Source: Succinivibrio dextrinosolvens
GTDB lineage: Bacteria; Pseudomonadota; Gammaproteobacteria; Enterobacterales; Succinivibrionaceae
DNA: 38,456 bases
Direction of reading: 5' to 3'
NCBI RefSeq assembly: GCF_900116345.1
Contig: NZ_FPAH01000027.1
Coordinates: forward strand, 1 to 38,456
Under the pieces are notes generated by a model. That model saw nothing but the letters and a program-made list of their open reading frames with translations, had not been told where the DNA came from and did not search any database. Both the position numbers and the translations under genes were made by a program. Shown here in pieces: positions 34,048-38,456 of this stretch (position 1 is the first letter of the stretch; each line of letters opens with the position of its first letter).

Positions 34048-34797
34048 TTATTGTTGTAAATTGCCTTTGATGTAAGCGATCTTAAAAGGAATGTCTCCAA
34101 CAGGAGCTCCTTTTTCAAAAGGCAGAAAACGAATGTTTACTCTTGACTGGAATCCACTTACAACAGGATAGGCCTGAACTGAAGAATCATATTGAATGTT
34201 AATTAGATCACATGTATCTGCTGTTTCCTGCATAAATCCGCTCTTTGCAATTTTGTCTGCTGGATTGGCACATAAACGCCACAGGTAAAGAATAGTGAAT
34301 ACAGGAACTTTAATACAGTCAAGCTCATGCAGCCAGCCTTCAAGTCTCTCTTTCTTAATATCATGGGGCTGCTGAATCCAGAAATCAAACATTGGTGTAT
34401 CAAAGCTGTTTATTCCTCCTGGAGTCAGGAATCTTGGCTTGATTAGTTCAATAATCGGATCATCCTTTAAGACAGTTCTCTGTCTGGTGAAGGTATCAAG
34501 AATGTTTTTGGCATCCTTAATTTTGTCTCTAAGAGAGGATACATACTCTGTATCGCACTCAGGATCATCCAGCCAGGTCTTAAGCTGACCGTCGCATCTT
34601 TCAAGATCCTTTAAAAGGTCAATCTTGATTGCGCTTGAGCCGTCTACAAGATCAATGAAATCCACAATACAGCGCAGTGCAAACATTACGTGCTGAATTG
34701 AGTCTAAATCAGTACATTCTTCCGCGCTTTTGATTACGCGTTCTAGCTTTAAATATGTTCTTGCTCTAGGACTTAAAGGGAAATCGTAATTAAACAT
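34048..34797 (-). CDS. zapD: Cell division protein ZapD
   Basis: ZapD binds the FtsZ C-terminus and bundles protofilaments at the division ring. The 249-residue protein is similar in length to E. coli ZapD (247). Family blocks are YDFPLSPRARTYLKLE at the N-terminus, a helical region (30-120), TPMFDFWIQQP and the C-terminal beta region RVNIRFLPFE. It lies 14 bp downstream of coaE and 6 bp upstream of yacG. Confidence 0.94.
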   Translation of the reverse strand: MFNYDFPLSPRARTYLKLERVIKSAEECTDLDSIQHVMFALRCIVDFIDLVDGSSAIKIDLLKDLERCDGQLKTWLDDPECDTEYVSSLRDKIKDAKNILDTFTRQRTVLKDDPIIELIKPRFLTPGGINSFDTPMFDFWIQQPHDIKKERLEGWLHELDCIKVPVFTILYLWRLCANPADKIAKSGFMQETADTCDLINIQYDSSVQAYPVVSGFQSRVNIRFLPFEKGAPVGDIPFKIAYIKGNLQQ

Positions 34798-34811
34798 GAT
34801 CCAATGATTCT

Positions 34812-35459
34812 CTATCTGTTTGCCTGTGATGACATGTGTTTATATTCGTTGTGTAATTTTAGCACGACATTGAGCTTTTTATCTAAGGGAGAATTGTCAG
34901 ATTCGATTAAATCATCAGCTTTTTTCACTCTGTATTCTCTACTTACCTGATTTTCAATCATAGAACGGGCCAGTTCGGCTGTAATATTGTCTCTTGCCAT
35001 TACTCGTTTTAACTGCAGATCATCATCCACATCAACAACCAGAACTCTGTCCACAAGAAATTCAAGCTTATGTTCAAAGAGCAGGGGAATCATCGCGATG
35101 ACATAGTCAGTGTTATGACTGAAGATCTGTCTTTTTAGTTCCTTGTGAATAGCGGGAGCCATCAGGCTGTTAAGTGTGAGAAGCTTGTCCTTGTCTTTTG
35201 GATCAAAGACAATTTCTCTGAGTTTACGGCGGTTTAGTGAACCGTCTTCATTTAAGATCTCTTCACCAAATTCTGCCGCTAGCAGTTTTAGCAGCGGACT
35301 TCCAATCTCCACCACGTCCCTTGCAACTTTATCCGCATCAACTACAGGAACTCCAAGTGATGCAAAAAGGGATGCAATTGAGGATTTGCCGCAGGCAATG
35401 CCTCCGGTCAGTCCAACCACGAAAGGTCTTTTCTGTGATTCTGGTTCTGCTGTTTCCAT
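34812..35459 (-). CDS. coaE: Dephospho-CoA kinase
   Basis: CoaE phosphorylates dephospho-CoA to coenzyme A, the last step of the pathway. From ATG 35457-35459 it has 215 residues with the P-loop GLTGGIACGKSS (16-27), DADKVAR after the second strand, the lid region RVMARD and the end block REYRVKKADDLI...NSPLDKK. A TTG at 35477 would add six residues, and neither start has a good ribosome site. It is the first gene of a minus-strand run that continues through zapD, yacG, lptD and surA. Confidence 0.94.
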   Translation of the reverse strand: METAEPESQKRPFVVGLTGGIACGKSSIASLFASLGVPVVDADKVARDVVEIGSPLLKLLAAEFGEEILNEDGSLNRRKLREIVFDPKDKDKLLTLNSLMAPAIHKELKRQIFSHNTDYVIAMIPLLFEHKLEFLVDRVLVVDVDDDLQLKRVMARDNITAELARSMIENQVSREYRVKKADDLIESDNSPLDKKLNVVLKLHNEYKHMSSQANR

Positions 35460-35529
35460 AAACAAAGGCTCTGTCAAATTTTATTAGGGAGCTTATCTCT
35501 TTTTACGCAAATTATGTGTAAAATAAGCG

Positions 35530-35557
35530 TTGATTTTTAAGTTTACTACTATATAAG
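35530..35557 (+). promoter_or_regulatory. Predicted promoter of the lipoprotein-xerD genes
   Basis: TTGATT (35530-35535) and TATAAG (35552-35557) are separated by 16 bp, 17 bp before the GTG start at 35575. The match to sigma-70 consensus is moderate. Confidence 0.45.
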
Positions 35558-35574
35558 TTTAAATTGGGATTATC

Positions 35575-36084
35575 GTGAATTCTACTAAAAAAATGATGAT
35601 AACCTCAGTTGCTGCAGCTTTTTTATTAACTTCATGTTCTTCAAACAACACTCCTGTAGCATCTCTGGTTCCTGGCGGCTTTTCAATCAACAGTAAGGCT
35701 GTATATCTGAGAGGGGAAATGAATGATTATGCGGTATCAGAGTCATACCGTTTACGCAAGGATGATGAGGATACATACTGCACAGTAGCAACCTTGCGTG
35801 CAGACTGGGCCCCATACAAGTTCAAGTTTGCTGATGCAGACTGGTCTGAAGGTTCTAACTTCGGTTACAGAAATCCTCCGGGAATCCTTCATGAAGGTTC
35901 TTTTCCTGTCGAGCTTTCCTCAAATTCAAAATTCGAAGAGATCAGCTTCTATCCAAAGTCAGACGGCGTTTACAGATTCTGTCTGATAAAGCGAGATAAC
36001 GGTTTCTTTGCCAGCGTGCAGAAAACCTCTCATCGCTCCTTACTGTCAATGGCACAGCTGATTAAGCTTTCAAAGGCAAATTAG
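35575..36084 (+). CDS. Small lipoprotein with a possible glycan-binding E-set domain
   Basis: This 169-residue protein has a lipoprotein signal peptide: KKMMITSVAAAFLLTSC with lipobox LTSC and C21 as the lipidated residue, followed by SSNNTP. The mature part reads AVYLRGEMNDYAV, then YCTVATLRADWAPYKFKFAD and ADWSEGSNFGY. This resembles immunoglobulin-like domains in front of pullulanases and amylases (vyLrGsmN.W....YkFKfAD..Ws). It may therefore bind alpha-glucan at the outer membrane, but no enzyme gene accompanies it. The start GTG 35575 has TTGGGA upstream, and ATG 35593 would shorten the n-region. The resemblance is moderate. Confidence 0.7.
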   Translation: MNSTKKMMITSVAAAFLLTSCSSNNTPVASLVPGGFSINSKAVYLRGEMNDYAVSESYRLRKDDEDTYCTVATLRADWAPYKFKFADADWSEGSNFGYRNPPGILHEGSFPVELSSNSKFEEISFYPKSDGVYRFCLIKRDNGFFASVQKTSHRSLLSMAQLIKLSKAN

Positions 36085-36129
36085 TCCTTCAGTCTTTTGT
36101 AAAACATCACTTGGGCGTTTTTCCTTAGT

Positions 36130-37044
36130 ATGAGTATTGATGAATCAGAACGTATTCTTATCGGCTTTAGTGATTATCTTCTGCTTGAAAAGGGTATGTC
36201 TGATTCGACTATAAAGTCATACCTTAGTGATGTCAGACTCTTTTTTTCTTATCTTACTCAGTGCAATTCAAAAGTTCTTCCATTTACAGCAGGAGATATT
36301 GAGAATTTCCTTAAGCTTAAGGAAAACTGGGAGCCTTCCTCGGTAGCCCGTTTTCTGGTATCTCTTCGATGTGCCTGCGTTTACCTTAAAACTGACCATC
36401 AGATTGAAGTCGATCCAAGCGCTCACATTGAAAATCCCAAGCTTATAAGGCATATTCCAACGGTTTTATCAGAAGCAAGTGTGGATGCTTTTTTAAGTGT
36501 TCCTGATCTGGGGGCTCATACCGGTTTAAGAGATAAAGCTATGCTGGAGACTTTATATGCTACTGGTCTTCGTGTAAGTGAGCTGGTGTCATTGAAGTTT
36601 GACAATGTAAATTTTTCTGATGGCTTTATCATTGTAAGAGGTAAGGGCGATAAGGAAAGACTGGTGCCGCTTACAGAATCCGCTCTTTACTGGATTGATA
36701 CCTATGTCTCTACTCTAAGAAAGATTAAAGATCCTAAAGGCAGCTGTCCTTATATTTTTCTTTCAGGAAAGGGGATTGCACCCATGACCAGAAATGCTTT
36801 CTGGTACAGAATTAAAAGCTACTGCAGTGAGCTTGGCATTACTTCGGGCGTGTCACCTCATACCTTCAGACATGCCTTTGCCACTCATCTTCTGAATCAT
36901 GATGCAGATTTAAGATCGGTACAGATGCTTTTGGGGCATTCAAGTCTTCTGACCACTCAGATCTATACCCATGTTGCAACCGCACGTTTACATCAGGTTT
37001 ATGATAAGGCTCATCCTCGCTCAAAGAAAAATACTGTAGAATGA
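36130..37044 (+). CDS. xerD: Site-specific tyrosine recombinase XerD
   Basis: XerD acts with XerC at dif to resolve chromosome dimers before division. The 304-residue protein (E. coli: 298) has an N-terminal SAM-like core-binding domain (about 5-90) and a catalytic domain with R148 (ATGLRVSEL), K172 (GKGDKER), H244-x-x-R247 (HTFRHAFATHLL), H270 (LLGHSS) and nucleophile Y279 (IYTHV). The sequence around these residues is that of housekeeping Xer proteins rather than a phage integrase, and no attachment site or cargo is evident. XerC is the alternative name. The APH-like gene begins 31 bp downstream. Confidence 0.9.
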   Translation: MSIDESERILIGFSDYLLLEKGMSDSTIKSYLSDVRLFFSYLTQCNSKVLPFTAGDIENFLKLKENWEPSSVARFLVSLRCACVYLKTDHQIEVDPSAHIENPKLIRHIPTVLSEASVDAFLSVPDLGAHTGLRDKAMLETLYATGLRVSELVSLKFDNVNFSDGFIIVRGKGDKERLVPLTESALYWIDTYVSTLRKIKDPKGSCPYIFLSGKGIAPMTRNAFWYRIKSYCSELGITSGVSPHTFRHAFATHLLNHDADLRSVQMLLGHSSLLTTQIYTHVATARLHQVYDKAHPRSKKNTVE

Positions 37045-37075
37045 AATTAAGACATAGTATTTTTGTTCTGAGTTT

Positions 37076-37984
37076 ATGAAGCTTACATATAGAAATCTCT
37101 TCACTGATAAAAATAAGATTGATTATTCTGTTGTAAAAAACGGAAGCAGTCATTATCTGTGTCTACAGGGAAAAAAGACTGAAGAGGCTAGAATCAAAAA
37201 GGCCTATATGTGTGCTCAGTTCTTTTATCCTGAACTAAAAGAGCATTTCCCGGAACCTATCAGTTTTAACGGCAGTGACGAGAACAATCTCTGCACAGCT
37301 CTTTTTTCATACAGTGAGTCAGGCTTTCTTACTGACTTTCTGTCGGTTGTTCCCAATGAATGGCAGTATGCTACCGGACGAAAGCTTGGACGTATTCTTA
37401 AGGAGATGCATTCAGTTCCTTTATCAAAAGCTCAGAGTAATAAGGCCGTAAACCGTCATGAAAGCTTTATGGAGCATCTTGCAGAATACATTTCAGCTCT
37501 GCCTCATTTTAAAAACGATAAATATGCACTTGAGGCTATATCACAGCGATTTGACAATTTCAGTGTCTTTAGAACCGTTATGCGTTATGGTTCCTTAAAT
37601 CACGGTAAGGTTCTGATTACCCGTGACTCCTCACTTATTCTTCTTCCTTCCTATACGTATGGTCCAGGGGATGCCTGCGAGGATTTTGCAATGCTAGAGT
37701 TTGAGACCGCAGGTCTGTATCCTCTTTTTTGTGCCGGTGTTGTTGATGGATACTTTTCAGGCGTGATCCCTTCTGTATTCTGGACCCGTTTTGCTCTCTA
37801 CAGTGCCATGTATTCTCTATGGAAGAGTGGCAAGGTTGCCTCTAAAAGCAAGTCCATGTTTATTAAGATGCAGCAGAATGTGGATCGTATTCGCGATGAT
37901 TTTTCAGATTTCTTAAAACCAATTCCTAAATGGTACTCAGCAGCTGAACTTAAGAATATAAAAGTGAAAGCAAGAAAATTGTAG
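37076..37984 (+). CDS. APH-fold protein lacking the catalytic motifs, probable pseudokinase
   Basis: This 302-residue protein looks like the aminoglycoside phosphotransferase/choline kinase superfamily. ATGRKLGRILKEMHSVP (99-115) is the conserved helix before the catalytic lobe. GPGDACEDFAMLEFETAGLY (196-215) corresponds to the GDPxeDF block, and VDGYFSGVIPSVFW to the following helix pair. Where an active enzyme has HGDxHxGNvLI, this one has YGSLNHGKVLI (171-181), and the metal-binding IDFE is replaced by LLPSY (189-193). Both essential aspartates are therefore missing. It may be a ligand-binding or regulatory pseudokinase. It follows xerD by 31 bp, probably in one transcript, with a weak ribosome site. 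Confidence 0.72.
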   Translation: MKLTYRNLFTDKNKIDYSVVKNGSSHYLCLQGKKTEEARIKKAYMCAQFFYPELKEHFPEPISFNGSDENNLCTALFSYSESGFLTDFLSVVPNEWQYATGRKLGRILKEMHSVPLSKAQSNKAVNRHESFMEHLAEYISALPHFKNDKYALEAISQRFDNFSVFRTVMRYGSLNHGKVLITRDSSLILLPSYTYGPGDACEDFAMLEFETAGLYPLFCAGVVDGYFSGVIPSVFWTRFALYSAMYSLWKSGKVASKSKSMFIKMQQNVDRIRDDFSDFLKPIPKWYSAAELKNIKVKARKL

Positions 37985-38080
37985 ATTTTATACGAAGGTT
38001 CTAAGATAGAACATATTGATTATAAAGAAAAATATAACTGGAAGAAATCGGTAAAAGTATACTTCGTTTTAGATATAAGA

Positions 38081-38104
38081 AAGGATGGGACTCGGCCCAT
38101 CCTT
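38081..38104 (+). terminator. Hairpin after the xerD-APH genes
   Basis: AAGGATGGG (38081-38089) pairs perfectly with CCCATCCTT (38096-38104) around a 6-nt loop. No U-run follows, so it may be a 3' stabilising hairpin or a weak terminator. Confidence 0.5.
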
Positions 38105-38153
38105 GTGTAACCCATTCTTTGAAGATCTAGTTACATTTCAAGAATAAATTTTC

Positions 38154-38191
38154 GGAAGTCCTGAAAAAATAAGGGACTTCCTTTATTTTTT
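38154..38191 (+). terminator. Terminator-like hairpin before the transposase-like gene
   Basis: GGAAGTCC (38154-38161) pairs with GGACTTCC (38174-38181) around an A-rich 12-nt loop, followed by TTTATTTTTT. It either ends the xerD transcript or lies at or near the left end of the insertion sequence, where it would stop read-through into the transposase. Confidence 0.65.
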
Positions 38192-38198
38192 GTGTTAT

Positions 38199-38226
38199 TA
38201 TAGTTACATATTCTTATGTAACTATA
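38199..38226. repeat. 12-bp inverted repeat directly before the transposase-like start
   Basis: TATAGTTACATA (38199-38210) and TATGTAACTATA (38215-38226) are perfect arms around TTCT, ending 11 bp before ATG 38238. As RNA the hairpin would cover the ribosome site region in read-through transcripts. As DNA it could be an operator. Confidence 0.55.
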
Positions 38227-38237
38227 TAGGTGCAATT

Positions 38238-38456
38238 ATGGCTGTGGTTGATGCTCCTGAACTTCCTCCTCTACTGTTCAACAGAAACGGTAAATACACT
38301 TACGTCTGCTCTTATGAGAATGCCTGGGACTCTGAACGACATATGTCGGTCAGAGTTAAGGGAAAGACCTATACAGTAGGTAAGATTATTGGCGGTGAAC
38401 TGACCGGTACTATCGAATGGACTGAGGATTTTTTGAATCAGTATCCAATCCTTGAG
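38238..38456 (+). CDS. N-terminus of a probable insertion-sequence transposase (partial)
   Basis: ATG 38238 opens a frame that runs off the right edge after 73 codons. The translation contains NRNGKYTYVCSYENAWDSER, then MSVRVKGKTYTVGKIIGGEL and IEWTEDFLNQYPILE. This resembles the N-terminal region of IS4/IS1634-type DDE transposases, where a YvY...yWd block is followed by a VGKI...G...F...FL..yP.L pattern. The catalytic residues would lie outside the window, so the family is not proven. TAGGTGCA before the ATG gives a weak ribosome site. Confidence 0.55.
   Translation, partial: MAVVDAPELPPLLFNRNGKYTYVCSYENAWDSERHMSVRVKGKTYTVGKIIGGELTGTIEWTEDFLNQYPILE

Noticed and set aside
36130-37044. Integrase of a genomic island
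   Set aside because: Sequence around the catalytic residues is typical of housekeeping XerD, and there is no attachment repeat or cargo.
38081-38104. tRNA or small structured RNA
   Set aside because: A single hairpin without cloverleaf, T-loop or CCA; it is better read as a 3' hairpin.

Overview
The window looks like chromosomal DNA of an AT-rich, fermentative gammaproteobacterium, most likely a member of the Succinivibrionaceae/Aeromonadales. This is inferred from ZapD, YacG, LptD, SurA, RsmC and XerD together with a D-lactate dehydrogenase under a perfect FNR box. It is not based on any database search. Nearly every gene is an ordinary chromosomal gene. The accessory material consists of two partial genes at the edges (an unrecognised C-terminus at 1-249 and a probable transposase N-terminus from 38238), one decayed remnant (about 10033-10353) and one very large unusual gene (24579-29327).

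Layout. (1) 322-4770, minus: a sensory pair made of a 1127-residue hybrid histidine kinase whose sensor is a complete NCS1-type permease, followed by a REC-LuxR response regulator. (2) 5062-9987, plus, divergent from the pair: the complete urea ABC transporter urtABCDE, closed by a strong terminator. The shared intergenic region carries a perfect inverted repeat, so the pair probably senses urea or a related nitrogen compound and controls urt. (3) 10457-15598, minus: a six-gene operon in the order tetR, aldo-keto reductase, aldo-keto reductase, flavodoxin, MFS carrier, exported aldo-keto reductase. It reads from a promoter overlapped by four tandem 14-bp palindromic units. (4) 15896-18640, minus: glgC-glgA for glycogen synthesis. 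(5) 19157-20781, plus: a membrane coiled-coil protein of unknown function coupled to a macrodomain hydrolase. (6) 20883-21896, plus: ldhA with its FNR site. (7) 22095-23962, minus: rsmA-rsmC, two 16S rRNA methyltransferases that overlap by one base.

(8) 24579-29327, plus: a 1582-residue protein with Asn-rich tails and an embedded ABC1/UbiB-type atypical kinase domain that keeps its catalytic motifs. It sits between surA and rsmA, genes that are close neighbours in enterobacteria. (9) 29445-35459, minus: coaE-zapD-yacG-lptD-surA, in which the coaE-zapD-yacG group runs directly into the lptD-surA outer-membrane assembly group. (10) 35575-37984, plus: a small lipoprotein with a possible glycan-binding E-set fold, xerD, and an APH-fold protein that has lost its catalytic motifs. 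(11) The window ends in a hairpin-rich leader and the start of a probable insertion-sequence transposase.

The best candidates for undescribed biology are the giant Asn-rich kinase-like protein, the permease-kinase sensor beside urt, the signal-peptide-bearing aldo-keto reductase in the TetR operon, the APH pseudokinase behind xerD, and the coiled-coil/macrodomain pair. All functional statements come from reading motifs by eye.
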